Positions 25,588-34,356 are shown, numbered from the stretch's first letter. The stretch is DNA of 64,000 nucleotides from Streptomyces sp. SPB162 (GCF_029504575.1 NZ_JAQFII010000001.1:4657001-4721000); one strand, 5' to 3'. Translations and numbers: made by a program. Notes: generated by a model from the letters alone, not told the origin.

Positions 25588-26745
25588 ATGGACAACGACG
25601 TGATGCGTGCCCGGGCGGAGATCGATCTGACCGCGCTTCGGGCGAATGTGAGGGCGCTGCGGGGCCGCGCTCCCGGGGCCGGGTTGATGGCCGTGGTCAA
25701 GGCGGACGCCTACGGGCACGGGATGGTGCCGTGTGCGCGGGCGGCGCTGGAGGCCGGGGCGACGTGGCTTGGGGCCGCCACGCCCGAGGAGGCGCTGGCG
25801 CTGCGTGCCGCCGGGGTGGGCGGCCGGCTGCTGTGCTGGCTGTGGACGCCCGGCGGGCCGTTCCGGGCCGCGATCGAGGCCGACATCGACGTGACGGTGA
25901 GCGCCCCGTGGGCGCTGCGCGAGGTGTGCGCGGCGGCCCGGGCGGCAGGCCGCACCGCCAGGGTGCAGCTGAAGGTCGACACCGGCCTGGGCCGCAACGG
26001 CTGCCAGCCGGCCGACTGGCCGGAGCTGACCGCCGCGGCGCGGACCGCCGAGACCGACGGGCTGATCAAGGTCACCGGCGTCTGGTCGCACTTCTCGTGC
26101 GCCGACGAGCCGGGACACCCGTCGATCGCCGACGAGCTGGCGGCGTTCCACACCGCCCTGGCGGTCGCGGCGGACGCGGGACTCGACCCCGAGGTGCGGC
26201 ACCTGGCGAACTCGCCGGGCACCCTGACCCTCCCCGAGGCGCACTTCGATCTGGTGCGCACCGGCGTCGCGATGTACGGGATCTCGCCGGTGCCCCAGGT
26301 CGGCGGCCCCGCCGACTTCGGGCTGCGGCCGGTGATGACGCTGGCCGCGCGGCTGGCGTCGGTCAAGCGGGTGCCGGGCGGCCACGGGGTCAGCTACGGC
26401 CACCACTACATCACCCCGGGCGAGACGACCCTGGCGCTCGTCCCGCTGGGCTACGCGGACGGCGTCCCGCGCCACGCGTCAGGCTCGGGACCCGTCCTGG
26501 TTGCCGGCAAGTGGCGGACGGTCGCCGGCCGGGTCGCGATGGACCAGTTCGTCGTCGACCTCGGGGGTGACGCGGCCGAAGCGGGCGACGAAGCAGTACT
26601 GTTCGGGCCGGGTGACCGGGGCGAGCCGACCGCGGAGGACTGGGCGCAGGCCGCGGGCACCATCGCCTACGAGATCGTCACGCGCATCGGGACCCGGGTG
26701 CCGCGCGTCTATGTCGACAACGGGAGACGCGTACCAGGGGAGTAG
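25588..26745 (+). CDS. alr: Alanine racemase
   Basis: Makes D-alanine for peptidoglycan. The ATG at 25588 gives 385 residues. Lys38 in AVVKADAYGHG binds PLP and VSYGHHY holds the second catalytic Tyr. The segments KVDTGLGRNG and RVAMDQFVVDLG are typical of Alr. The next gene starts 10 bp after the stop, so they are probably co-transcribed. Confidence 0.97.
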   Translation: MDNDVMRARAEIDLTALRANVRALRGRAPGAGLMAVVKADAYGHGMVPCARAALEAGATWLGAATPEEALALRAAGVGGRLLCWLWTPGGPFRAAIEADIDVTVSAPWALREVCAAARAAGRTARVQLKVDTGLGRNGCQPADWPELTAAARTAETDGLIKVTGVWSHFSCADEPGHPSIADELAAFHTALAVAADAGLDPEVRHLANSPGTLTLPEAHFDLVRTGVAMYGISPVPQVGGPADFGLRPVMTLAARLASVKRVPGGHGVSYGHHYITPGETTLALVPLGYADGVPRHASGSGPVLVAGKWRTVAGRVAMDQFVVDLGGDAAEAGDEAVLFGPGDRGEPTAEDWAQAAGTIAYEIVTRIGTRVPRVYVDNGRRVPGE

Positions 26746-26755
26746 CGGGAACACG

Positions 26756-27985
26756 ATGACCATGGACAGCGGAGCGAAGTGGGAACGGGCCGGCAAGAAC
26801 GCCGGCTTCCTCGGTGCGGCGATCGGCGTGGTGGCGGCGGGCGCCGCCGCGGGCGTGGCGCTGGAGCGGCTCACCGTCGGCAGGGGCATCCGCCGGAAGG
26901 CGCGCCTCGCGCTGGACGCGGCCGGACCGTACGGGGCGTTGCGCGGCGATCCGGGCACGGTGGCCGCGGAGGACGGCACCGAGCTGTACTACGAGGTCGA
27001 GGACGTCGTGGAACAGCCGGTGGCGGTGCAGCGGCGCGGTTGGTCGGGGATCTTCAAACGGACCGGCGGAGTCGAGGCGCAGCCGCTCACCGTCGTGTTC
27101 TGCCATGGCTACTGCCTCAACCAGGACGCCTGGCACTTCCAGCGCGCGGCACTGCGCGGCAACGTCCGGGCCGTCTACTGGGACCAGCGCAGCCACGGCC
27201 GCTCCGAGCGAGGCCGTGACCAGGTCGCGGGCGAGCCGGCCACGATCGACCAGCTCGGCCGTGACCTCAAGGCGGTGCTGGACGTCGCCGCGCCCAGCGG
27301 CCCGCTGGTGCTCGTCGGGCACTCGATGGGCGGCATGACGATCATGGCGCTGGCCGACCAGTTCCCCGACCTGGTGACGCGTCGGGTGGCCGGTGTCGCC
27401 TTCGTCGGCACCTCGGCCGGCAAGCTGGCGGCGATGACGATGGGGCTGCCGGCCGCCGGGGCCCGGGCGTTCCGGGTGCTGGCGCCGGGCGTGCTGCGCC
27501 TCCTCGGTACCCAGGTGGACCTGGTGGAACGCGGACGGCGGGCCACCGCTGACCTCTTCGCGGGCATCGTGAAGCGGTACTCCTTCGCCTCGGAGGTCGA
27601 CGCGTCGGTGGCCCGGTTCGCCGAGCGGCTGATCGAGGGGACGCCCATCGACGTCGTCGCCGAGTTCTACCCGGCGTTCATCCAGCACGAGAAGGCGGAG
27701 GCGCTGGCCGTACTGGACGGCAAGCCCGCGCTCGTCCTGGCCGGGGACAGGGACCTGCTCACACCGAGCGACCACAGCGCCGACATCGCCGAGCGGCTGC
27801 CCGCCGCGGAACTGGTGATCGTCGAGAACGCCGGGCACCTGGTGATGCTGGAGTACCCGGAACTGGTGAACGCCCATCTGGCGGCCCTGCTGGCCCGTGC
27901 CGCGGACGCGGTCCAGGCCCCGCTGCCGGAGGCGGTGCGGGAGTTGGGCCTCCCCGAGGTGCGGGCGGCGGTGCAGGAGGCGTAG
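26756..27985 (+). CDS. Alpha/beta hydrolase, membrane-anchored
   Basis: A hydrolase of unknown substrate. The 409-residue protein has a hydrophobic N-terminal segment (about residues 16-36, Ala/Gly/Val-rich) that could anchor it. The alpha/beta fold follows: oxyanion region VVFCHGYCLNQDAWHFQ, nucleophile elbow GHSMGGM with the catalytic Ser, acid in AGDRDLLTP, and His in ENAGHLVMLE. The gene between alr and tsaE is a conserved neighbour in actinomycetes; a link to cell wall or lipid metabolism would be a guess. Confidence 0.85.
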   Translation: MTMDSGAKWERAGKNAGFLGAAIGVVAAGAAAGVALERLTVGRGIRRKARLALDAAGPYGALRGDPGTVAAEDGTELYYEVEDVVEQPVAVQRRGWSGIFKRTGGVEAQPLTVVFCHGYCLNQDAWHFQRAALRGNVRAVYWDQRSHGRSERGRDQVAGEPATIDQLGRDLKAVLDVAAPSGPLVLVGHSMGGMTIMALADQFPDLVTRRVAGVAFVGTSAGKLAAMTMGLPAAGARAFRVLAPGVLRLLGTQVDLVERGRRATADLFAGIVKRYSFASEVDASVARFAERLIEGTPIDVVAEFYPAFIQHEKAEALAVLDGKPALVLAGDRDLLTPSDHSADIAERLPAAELVIVENAGHLVMLEYPELVNAHLAALLARAADAVQAPLPEAVRELGLPEVRAAVQEA

Positions 27986-28041
27986 CCCTGACGGGCCGAA
28001 GGCCGGACCTGCCTCGGCCACGCCGCGTAACATTTCCGCAC

Positions 28042-28614
28042 ATGGAACCGCTGCACGGTCAGTACACCGCTGACGAATCCGTATCCGTCCGCCTCACCGT
28101 CCGGACCCCCGACCGTATGCAGGAGTTGGGCCGGGCGCTGGCCGGTCTGCTGCTCCCCGGGGACCTGGTGCTCCTCAGCGGCGAACTGGGCGCGGGCAAG
28201 ACGACGCTCACCCGCGGCCTGGGGGAGGGCCTCGGGGTGCGGGGGGCGGTGACCTCGCCGACCTTCGTGATCGCCCGGGTGCATCCGTCGCTCAGCGGCG
28301 GGCCGGCCCTGGTCCACGTGGACGCGTACCGGCTGGCCGGCGGGCTCGACGAGATGGAGGACCTGGACCTCGACGTCTCGCTGCCGGAGTCGGTGGTCGT
28401 CGTCGAGTGGGGCGAGGGCAAGGTCGAGGAGCTGTCGGAGGCCCGGCTGCAGGTCGTCATCTCGCGGACGCTGGGCGCGGCCGACCCCTGTGACGAGACC
28501 GGTTCCGACCCCGACGCCAAGCCGGACCCCGACGCCGATGACGTGCGCGAGGTGACGGTCACCGGTATCGGCCGGCGCTGGGTCAACCAGGACCTCTCGC
28601 CGCTCGGGGCGTAG
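28042..28614 (+). CDS. tsaE: tRNA threonylcarbamoyladenosine biosynthesis ATPase TsaE
   Basis: TsaE is the ATPase that cycles the TsaB-TsaD complex making t6A37 on ANN-decoding tRNAs. The 190-residue protein has the P-loop GELGAGKTT at residues 47-55, then SPTFVIARVH, HVDAYRL and VVEWGEG, all TsaE hallmarks. A 30-residue acidic Asp/Pro insertion near the C terminus (ETGSDPDAKPDPDADD) is unusual but precedes a conserved end. The partners tsaB and tsaD are within 3 kb. Confidence 0.95.
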   Translation: MEPLHGQYTADESVSVRLTVRTPDRMQELGRALAGLLLPGDLVLLSGELGAGKTTLTRGLGEGLGVRGAVTSPTFVIARVHPSLSGGPALVHVDAYRLAGGLDEMEDLDLDVSLPESVVVVEWGEGKVEELSEARLQVVISRTLGAADPCDETGSDPDAKPDPDADDVREVTVTGIGRRWVNQDLSPLGA

Positions 28615-28732
28615 CCGGGCGCGGGGCTTCCGACAACGTGTCGGGAAGATGTTGCGCGGGGGCGGCCCGGCGTGGTCGCATGGGGAGTGCAGATGTTGGT
28701 CGAGGCTGCCTACATTCCCCCAGGAGGCACGC

Positions 28733-28927
28733 ATGCCGGCTCATGGCACTTCGGGCGCCCCGAAGCCCGCCGCAGTCCCCGCGGTCCCGGCTGCCCCCGT
28801 GATGCCCGGGATCCCCGCCATTCCGTCACTGCCGTCGATGAGCGAGCTGCTGGCGGCGGGCGCGGCGGCGACGGCCGTCTCCACCCCGCCGGACGAGAAC
28901 GCCGGGGACCGCCGCGACGCCGCGTAG
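28733..28927 (+). CDS. Small Pro/Ala-rich protein, function unknown
   Basis: A 64-residue frame with an excellent ribosome binding site (CAGGAGG, 6 bp before the ATG). The product is dominated by PAxP-type repeats (PAVPAAP, PGIPAIPSLPS) followed by a short helix-prone SMSELLAAGAAATAV and a charged end. There is no signal peptide or Cys. I do not know a family for it. The strong ribosome binding site and intergenic position support translation. Confidence 0.6.
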   Translation: MPAHGTSGAPKPAAVPAVPAAPVMPGIPAIPSLPSMSELLAAGAAATAVSTPPDENAGDRRDAA

Positions 28928-28987
28928 TACCCGGCCGCCGTTCACCCGTTCGGTGGAATCAGCGACTCCGACGGCTCGGCCGCCCGC

Positions 28988-29545
28988 TCAGCGGACGACG
29001 ACGACCTTCGTGTCGTACACCGCGAGCTTCCACAGCGCGTCTCCGTCGGCGGGTGTCTCCCGAATGCCGCCGGTCTTCTTCGCCGGGTCCGGTTCTGGCA
29101 TCGATCCGTCGACCGCCGCGCTGAAGCCGATGACGGTGGCGCCGACGCTCGCGAACCGCACGACGTGCTCGATCTTGACCCCGTCACCGCCGGTGCCGCG
29201 CCCGGTGCGGGAGACCACCTTGTAGCGGCCGGGCGCGGGGTCGACACTGCCCGGGACGACGACGAAGGTACGCAGCACCTTCTCGGAGTCGCTCACCAGC
29301 CAGACCCGGTCGTCCTTCAGCCCGTAGACCACGCGCTTGCCGGTGCCGGACTGGGCGGGCAGCGTCGGCACCTTCGCGACGGGCGGCACCTTGGCCGGGG
29401 GCGCGGTGGAGGCCGGGTTGGAGGGGAGGGCCGTCACGGGATGGTCGGCCGCGGAACCGGAGGCCTGGACGGCCAGTACGGCGATGACGGCGAGCGCGGC
29501 AGCGGTGAGACCTGTCACGAGGGTCCCCGACCCGATCCTTGGCAC
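28988..29545 (-). CDS. Exported protein with degenerate L,D-transpeptidase-like domain
   Basis: From GTG 29545, behind GGAGGAG, the 185-residue product has an N-terminal membrane segment (about residues 7-27), a Pro/Ala linker, then a domain starting RVWLVSDSEKVLRTFVVVPG. The strand order and the end, TGGIRETPADGDALWKLAVYDTKVVVV, resemble the YkuD fold, where the catalytic motif reads SxGC(I/V)R. Here the Cys position is Gly160 and the upstream His position is Ser142, so crosslinking activity is not expected. The family assignment is my inference from pattern. Confidence 0.6.
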   Translation of the reverse strand: MPRIGSGTLVTGLTAAALAVIAVLAVQASGSAADHPVTALPSNPASTAPPAKVPPVAKVPTLPAQSGTGKRVVYGLKDDRVWLVSDSEKVLRTFVVVPGSVDPAPGRYKVVSRTGRGTGGDGVKIEHVVRFASVGATVIGFSAAVDGSMPEPDPAKKTGGIRETPADGDALWKLAVYDTKVVVVR

Positions 29546-29696
29546 GGTTGGTTCGCTCCTCCGGAGGGGTTTGCGGGCTGTGGTCGACGGTAGCAGCCGG
29601 GACCCGCCGGACGACCGCGCGGCAGGCCCCGGGCGGCCGGTGTTGCGGCCCCGACGCCCCGCCGCCACGGCCGGGGCGGGGCCGTAGGGTGGCACC

Positions 29697-30359
29697 GTGC
29701 TACTGCTTGCTTTTGATACCGCCACTCCCGCTGTGACCGCCGCGCTCCACGACGGCCGGCGGGTGCTCGCCGAGTCGACGGTCGTCGACGCCCGGCGGCA
29801 CGGAGAACTGCTCATGCCGGCCGTCGACCGGGTGCTGGCCGAGGCCGGCGCGGCGATCGGCGACGTGACGGGCATCGTCGTCGGGACCGGTCCCGGGCCG
29901 TACACGGGGCTGCGGGTCGGCCTGGTGACCGCCGCCGCGTTCGGCGACGCGCTCGGGGTGCCGGTGCACGGCATCTGCACCCTCGACGGGATCGCCTACG
30001 CGGCCGGTCTCGCCGGCGTCGACGGCCCCTTCGTGGTGGCCACCGACGCCCGCCGCAAAGAGGTCTACTGGGCCCGCTACGACAGCCCGCGCGAGCGGGT
30101 GACCGAGCCGGCCGTCGACCGTCCCGCCGACCTCGAGTCGACGGTCGCGGGGCTGCCCGCCGTCGGCGCCGGAGCCGCCCTGTACCCGGAGGTCTTCACG
30201 GACGTCCGGGCGCCGGAGCACCAGTCCGCCGCCGCGCTGGCCGCGCTGGGCGCCGTACGGCTCGCGGAGGGCGCGGAGTTCGCGCCCGCGCTGCCGCTGT
30301 ACCTGCGGCGGCCCGACGCGCAGGTGCCGGCCGGCTACAAGGCGGTCCTGCCCAAGTGA
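29697..30359 (+). CDS. tsaB: tRNA threonylcarbamoyladenosine biosynthesis protein TsaB
   Basis: TsaB is the TsaD-like partner that scaffolds the t6A complex. The 220-residue protein begins with GTG and MLLLAFDTATPAVTAAL, the degenerate ASKHA nucleotide-binding start; GTGPGPYTGLRVG and TDARRKEVYWARYD are characteristic. It overlaps rimI by four bases (GTGA), so tsaB, rimI and tsaD are one translational unit. Confidence 0.96.
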   Translation: MLLLAFDTATPAVTAALHDGRRVLAESTVVDARRHGELLMPAVDRVLAEAGAAIGDVTGIVVGTGPGPYTGLRVGLVTAAAFGDALGVPVHGICTLDGIAYAAGLAGVDGPFVVATDARRKEVYWARYDSPRERVTEPAVDRPADLESTVAGLPAVGAGAALYPEVFTDVRAPEHQSAAALAALGAVRLAEGAEFAPALPLYLRRPDAQVPAGYKAVLPK

Positions 30360-30862
30360 CGGTGACCCTGCGCGAGATGCGCTGGTGGGACCTGGACGCG
30401 GTGATGGAGCTGGAACGCGAACTCTTCCCCGAGGACGCCTGGTCGCGCGGCATGTTCTGGTCCGAGCTGGCCGACGCGCGGCACCCGCTGGCGAGCCGGC
30501 ACTACATCGTGGCCGAGGACGGCGGGGAGGACGGCGCGGGCCGGCTGGTCGGGTACGCGGGGCTCGCGGCGATCGCCGGGACCGGCGACGTGCAGACCAT
30601 CGCCGCCGCCCGCGACCACTGGGGTTCCGGCCTCGGCGGCCGGCTCCTCGCCGACCTGATGCGGCAGGCCACCGCCTTCGAGTGCCACGAGGTGCTGCTC
30701 GAGGTCCGCGTCGACAACCTCCGTGCCCAACGGCTCTACGAGCGCTTCGGCTTCGAGCCGATCGGCTTCCGCAAGGGCTACTACCAACCGGGCAACGTCG
30801 ACGCCCTCGTGATGCGCATGACCGAACCCTCCTCCGTACAAGGAACCACTACTGATGGCTGA
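30356..30862 (+). CDS. rimI: Ribosomal protein S18-alanine N-acetyltransferase
   Basis: A GNAT acetyltransferase that acetylates the N terminus of S18 and possibly other proteins. The 168-residue product has the acetyl-CoA loop in RDHWGSGLGGRLLADLM, a divergent R/Q-x2-G-x-G/A, and the C-terminal NLRAQRLYERFGFEPIGFRKGYY. It overlaps tsaB at its start and tsaD by 8 bp at its end. The tsaB-rimI-tsaD order is widespread. Confidence 0.94.
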   Translation: MTVTLREMRWWDLDAVMELERELFPEDAWSRGMFWSELADARHPLASRHYIVAEDGGEDGAGRLVGYAGLAAIAGTGDVQTIAAARDHWGSGLGGRLLADLMRQATAFECHEVLLEVRVDNLRAQRLYERFGFEPIGFRKGYYQPGNVDALVMRMTEPSSVQGTTTDG

Positions 30863-31967
30863 CGAGCCGCTTGTCCTCGGTATCGAGACCTCCTGCGACG
30901 AGACCGGTGTCGGCATCGTCCGCGGGCACACCCTGCTCGCCGACGCGGTGGCGTCGAGCGTCGACGACCACGCGCGCTACGGCGGAGTGGTCCCCGAGAT
31001 CGCCAGCCGGGCCCACCTGGAGGCGATGGTCCCCACGATCCAGCGCGCCCTCAAGGAGGCGGGGGTCGCGGCGCGCGACCTCGACGGCATCGCCGTCACC
31101 GCCGGCCCCGGGCTCGCGGGCGCGCTGCTGGTGGGCGTGAGCGCCGCCAAGGCGTACGCCTACGCGCTCGGCAAGCCGCTCTACGGGGTCAACCACCTCG
31201 CCTCGCACATCTGCGTGGACCAGCTGGAGCACGGTGCGCTGCCCGAGCCGACGATGGCGCTGCTGGTCTCCGGCGGGCACTCGTCGCTGCTGCTCGCGCC
31301 CGACATCACCGGTGACGTGCGGCCGCTGGGCTCGACGATCGACGACGCGGCGGGCGAGGCGTTCGACAAGGTCGCCCGGGTGCTGGGCCTCGGCTTCCCC
31401 GGCGGCCCGGCCATCGACCGGCACGCCCGCGACGGCGACCCGAAGGCGATCAGGTTCCCGCGCGGCCTGACCGGCCCGCGGGACGCGCCGTACGACTTCT
31501 CCTTCTCCGGCCTGAAGACGGCCGTCGCGCGCTGGGTCGAGGCGCGGCGCCGCGAGGGCATGGACGTGCCGGTGGCGGACGTGGCCGCGTCGTTCCAGGA
31601 GGCGGTGGTGGACGTGCTGACCCGTAAGGCGCTGCGGGCCTGCAAGGAGAACGGCGTGGACCACCTGATGATCGGCGGCGGCGTCGCGGCCAACTCGCGG
31701 CTGCGCTCGCTGGCGCTGGAGCGCTGCGAGGACGCGGGCATCGTGCTGCGGGTGCCGCGGCGCGAGCTGTGCACGGACAACGGCGCGATGGTCGCGGCGC
31801 TCGGCGCGGAGATGGTGGCGCGGAACCGTCCGGCGTCGACCTGGGACCTGCCGGCCGATTCCTCGCTGCCCGTCACCGAGGTCTCCGTACCGGGCCACAC
31901 ACACGACCACGCGCACTCCCACCCGCACGACCACGTGCACGAGCTGAGCAAGGACAACCTGTACTGA
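30855..31967 (+). CDS. tsaD: tRNA N6-adenosine threonylcarbamoyltransferase TsaD with His-rich tail
   Basis: Transfers the threonylcarbamoyl group from TC-AMP to A37 of tRNA. The 370-residue ASKHA protein starts LVLGIETSCDETGVG, has the metal ligands His114 and His118 (NHLASHI) and VSGGHSSLL, and IGGGVAANSRLR near the end. After the normal C terminus it has a tail with eight His alternating with Asp, Ala, Ser and Pro (HTHDHAHSHPHDHVH), which looks metal-binding and is not part of the usual fold. Its TGA overlaps the next ATG. Confidence 0.96.
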   Translation: MADEPLVLGIETSCDETGVGIVRGHTLLADAVASSVDDHARYGGVVPEIASRAHLEAMVPTIQRALKEAGVAARDLDGIAVTAGPGLAGALLVGVSAAKAYAYALGKPLYGVNHLASHICVDQLEHGALPEPTMALLVSGGHSSLLLAPDITGDVRPLGSTIDDAAGEAFDKVARVLGLGFPGGPAIDRHARDGDPKAIRFPRGLTGPRDAPYDFSFSGLKTAVARWVEARRREGMDVPVADVAASFQEAVVDVLTRKALRACKENGVDHLMIGGGVAANSRLRSLALERCEDAGIVLRVPRRELCTDNGAMVAALGAEMVARNRPASTWDLPADSSLPVTEVSVPGHTHDHAHSHPHDHVHELSKDNLY

Positions 31968-32218
31968 TGACCGTCGCCCTGATGTGGGAGGCGCGGGCCG
32001 CCGAGGGGCGCGGCGCCGAGTTGCTGGAATGGGTCCGCGCCCAGGAGCTGGCACCGGCCCCGCTGCGCCGCGAGCACTTCTCGGCGCCCGGTGAGCGGGT
32101 GCTCGTCATCACCTGGTGGGACGCGCCCTACGAGGCCGAGTTGCCCGAGCTGGCGGAACCCCCGGCCGCTTTTCTGCATCGTTCAGTACACAGATGGCGT
32201 TTTGAACGAACAGCTTAG
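31967..32218 (+). CDS. Small conserved-looking protein, function unknown
   Basis: An 83-residue protein that starts in the tsaD stop (TGATG). It has no membrane segment or signal; it contains several Trp residues (MWEARA, WVRAQEL, TWWDAPYEAELPEL, RWRF). The pattern resembles a small ferredoxin-like or monooxygenase-type fold, but I cannot name a family. The coupling to tsaD suggests co-expression with the t6A genes. Confidence 0.75.
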   Translation: MTVALMWEARAAEGRGAELLEWVRAQELAPAPLRREHFSAPGERVLVITWWDAPYEAELPELAEPPAAFLHRSVHRWRFERTA

Positions 32219-32227
32219 GGTTTCAAT

Positions 32228-33079
32228 ATGCACATAAAAGCGGCGGGGCTGATCGTTACCGGTCTTGTGCTCGTCACCGGATGTTCGGCGGGTTCGTCCT
32301 CGCCGAAGGCCGCGCCGACAGCCTCCGGAACGGGTCCCGCCGCCGCCCCGTCGCCGGGCGGGAGCACGGCGCCCGGTGATGACGGAGCCGCCGCCGGCAC
32401 CGCCGCCGCCTTCCGCAAGTGGAAGATCAAGCCGATGGCGCCCGCCCCGGCCCCGCCGAAGGTGAAGCCGGTCAGGACGGGCTCCGGGGTGCCGCCGGTG
32501 GTCAGCGACGTGCCCACCAAGGAGAAGATCGTCTTCGTCACCTTCGACGACGGCGCAGAGAAGGACCCGAAGTTCGTCACCATGATGGGCGAACTGAAGA
32601 TCCCTTTCACGATGTTCCTGACCGACGACATCATCCGGAGCGACTACGGCTACTTCAAGCCGCTCCAGAAGCTCGGCAATTCGATAATGAACCACACGCT
32701 GACGCACCCGAACCTGCGGACCGAGTCGGAATCCGCCCAGCGCCACGAGATATGCACCCAGCAGACGAAGCTGAAGGCCGAGTACGGCAGCACGCCCCGC
32801 CTCTTCCGGCCGCCCTACGGCAATCTGAACGAGGCCACCAAGACCGCCGCGAAGTCCTGCGGGCTCCAGGCGCTCATCCTGTGGCGCGAGTCCATGCAGA
32901 TCAAGGGCATGCAGTACCAGCGCGGCGACAAGAAGCTGCACCCCGGCGACATCATCCTGGCCCACTTCCGCGGCCCGTCGGAGCTCAAGGGCACCTCGAT
33001 GACGACGATGACCGCCAACATGCTGCGGGAGATATCCGACCAGGGCTTCACCGTGGCCCGCCTGGAGGACTACGTCTGA
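32228..33079 (+). CDS. Lipoprotein polysaccharide deacetylase (NodB homology)
   Basis: A predicted carbohydrate esterase family 4 deacetylase acting on cell envelope polysaccharide. The 283-residue product has a lipoprotein signal with the lipobox ending at Cys19 (LVTGC), a 70-residue Pro/Ala linker, then the NodB domain: TFDDG (motif 1), HTLTHPNL with the H-x3-H metal site (motif 2) and RPPYG (motif 3). The first 60 bp upstream are unusually AT-rich for this genome. It overlaps the stop of the convergent methyltransferase gene by 10 bp. Confidence 0.9.
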   Translation: MHIKAAGLIVTGLVLVTGCSAGSSSPKAAPTASGTGPAAAPSPGGSTAPGDDGAAAGTAAAFRKWKIKPMAPAPAPPKVKPVRTGSGVPPVVSDVPTKEKIVFVTFDDGAEKDPKFVTMMGELKIPFTMFLTDDIIRSDYGYFKPLQKLGNSIMNHTLTHPNLRTESESAQRHEICTQQTKLKAEYGSTPRLFRPPYGNLNEATKTAAKSCGLQALILWRESMQIKGMQYQRGDKKLHPGDIILAHFRGPSELKGTSMTTMTANMLREISDQGFTVARLEDYV

Positions 33080-34356
33080 GCCGGCGGTGCCGCGACCGGC
33101 GGAGCCTCCATCGGCCGGCCCAGCAGCATCGACGGCGCGCCCGCCACCCGGGTCAGGAAGACCGTCACGGAGTGCGGACCCTCCAGCTTGAGCTTCCTGC
33201 GCAGCTCCTCCGGCTCGATCGCGGAGCCGCGCTTCTTGATGACGGCGACGCCGACGCCGCGCTGCCGCAGCAGCGCCTTCAACTTCTTGAGGCCGAACGG
33301 CAGCACGTCGGTGATCTCGTACGCCGTCGCGAACGGCGTCGGGCGCGGCTCGTCCGCGGTGACGTACGCGATCGTCTCGTCGATCAGCCGCCCGCCGACC
33401 TGCTCCGCGACCTCCGCGACCAGGTGCGCGCGGATCACCGCGCCATCGGGCTCGTAGAGGTACCGGCCGACCGGGCCGGCCGGCGGGTCGGGGAGCGGGT
33501 CACCGGTCCACAGGGTGGTGGCGGCGGGCAGCAGGGTGGCGCTCACCGAGCCGGGGTCCTTCCCGAACCACAGCACGGCCTCCTTCACGTCGCCGCGGTA
33601 CGAGATCCACTCCGCGGCCGCGTCGTCCGGGACGACCTCGTGCGGGATGCCCGGCGCGACCTTCAGGGCGGCGACGGGCACCGCGCGGGCGGCCCCGATC
33701 GCCCAGGACAGCGTCGGCGAGTACGCCTCCGGATCAAAGATCCGCCCACCCGTCGTCGCCCGACCACCGCCCCTCACCGACTCTCCCCCAGACTCCGTCC
33801 GGGGGTACTCCCGTCGCGAGGCCCCGCCTGTTCTGCCGCCCCGCCGGGCCGGGTCGACGAAGACGGCGTCGTAGCCGTCGGTGGCGACCTCGGTCACATC
33901 GGCGCAGCGCACCTCGATGAGGTCGGCGAGCCCCAGCGACTCCGCGTTGGCCCGCGTGACCGCGCAGGTCAGCGGGTCCCGATCGACCGCCAGCACCTCC
34001 ACGCCGGCCCGTGCGAGCGCGATGGCGTCCCCGCCGATACCGCAGCACAGATCGGCCAGCCGCCGTACGCCCAGGGCCTTGAAGCGCGCCGCCCGGTACT
34101 CCGCCACCTCGGTGCGGGTGGCCTGTTCCACCCCGTCGGGGGTGAAGTACATCCGGTAGGCGTCCGCCCCGAACTTCGCCTCCCCGCGCTGTCGCAGCCG
34201 TGCCTGGCCGAGCGCGGCGGACACGAGTTCCGCCGGGTGTTCCCGCCGCAGCCGGGTCGCCTCCGCCAGCTCACGGGCGGGGTCGTAGTCGCGCAAGGAC
34301 CCCAGCAGGGCCTGCCCGGCGGGGGTCAGCAGCAAGGAGAACGCGTCGAGATCCAC
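33070..34356 (-). CDS. THUMP-like SAM-dependent methyltransferase
   Basis: A class I methyltransferase. From GTG 34356 the product has 428 residues: an N-terminal helical region, the SAM site ADLCCGIGGDAIALARAG, acid loop AVDRDPLTC, the DPARR catalytic-type motif, and a C-terminal THUMP-like domain with VIKKRGSAIEPEELRRKLK. The target is not known to me, probably nucleic acid. Directly after DPARRGG an insertion (about 28 residues, including EYPRTESGGES) coincides with an interspersed DNA repeat at 33779-33813. The start is uncertain because GGAGG abuts the GTG. Confidence 0.85.
   Translation of the reverse strand: MDLDAFSLLLTPAGQALLGSLRDYDPARELAEATRLRREHPAELVSAALGQARLRQRGEAKFGADAYRMYFTPDGVEQATRTEVAEYRAARFKALGVRRLADLCCGIGGDAIALARAGVEVLAVDRDPLTCAVTRANAESLGLADLIEVRCADVTEVATDGYDAVFVDPARRGGRTGGASRREYPRTESGGESVRGGGRATTGGRIFDPEAYSPTLSWAIGAARAVPVAALKVAPGIPHEVVPDDAAAEWISYRGDVKEAVLWFGKDPGSVSATLLPAATTLWTGDPLPDPPAGPVGRYLYEPDGAVIRAHLVAEVAEQVGGRLIDETIAYVTADEPRPTPFATAYEITDVLPFGLKKLKALLRQRGVGVAVIKKRGSAIEPEELRRKLKLEGPHSVTVFLTRVAGAPSMLLGRPMEAPPVAAPPAQT
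33779..33813. repeat. Streptomyces-type interspersed palindromic repeat, translated in frame
   Basis: CCCCCAGAC-TCC-GTCCGGGGG (arms 33785-33793 and 33797-33805, one mismatch), flanked by ACTCT and TACTCCC, matches the short palindromic repeats I associate with many Streptomyces intergenic regions. Here it lies inside the methyltransferase gene and is read as EYPRTESGGES. Confidence 0.6.
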
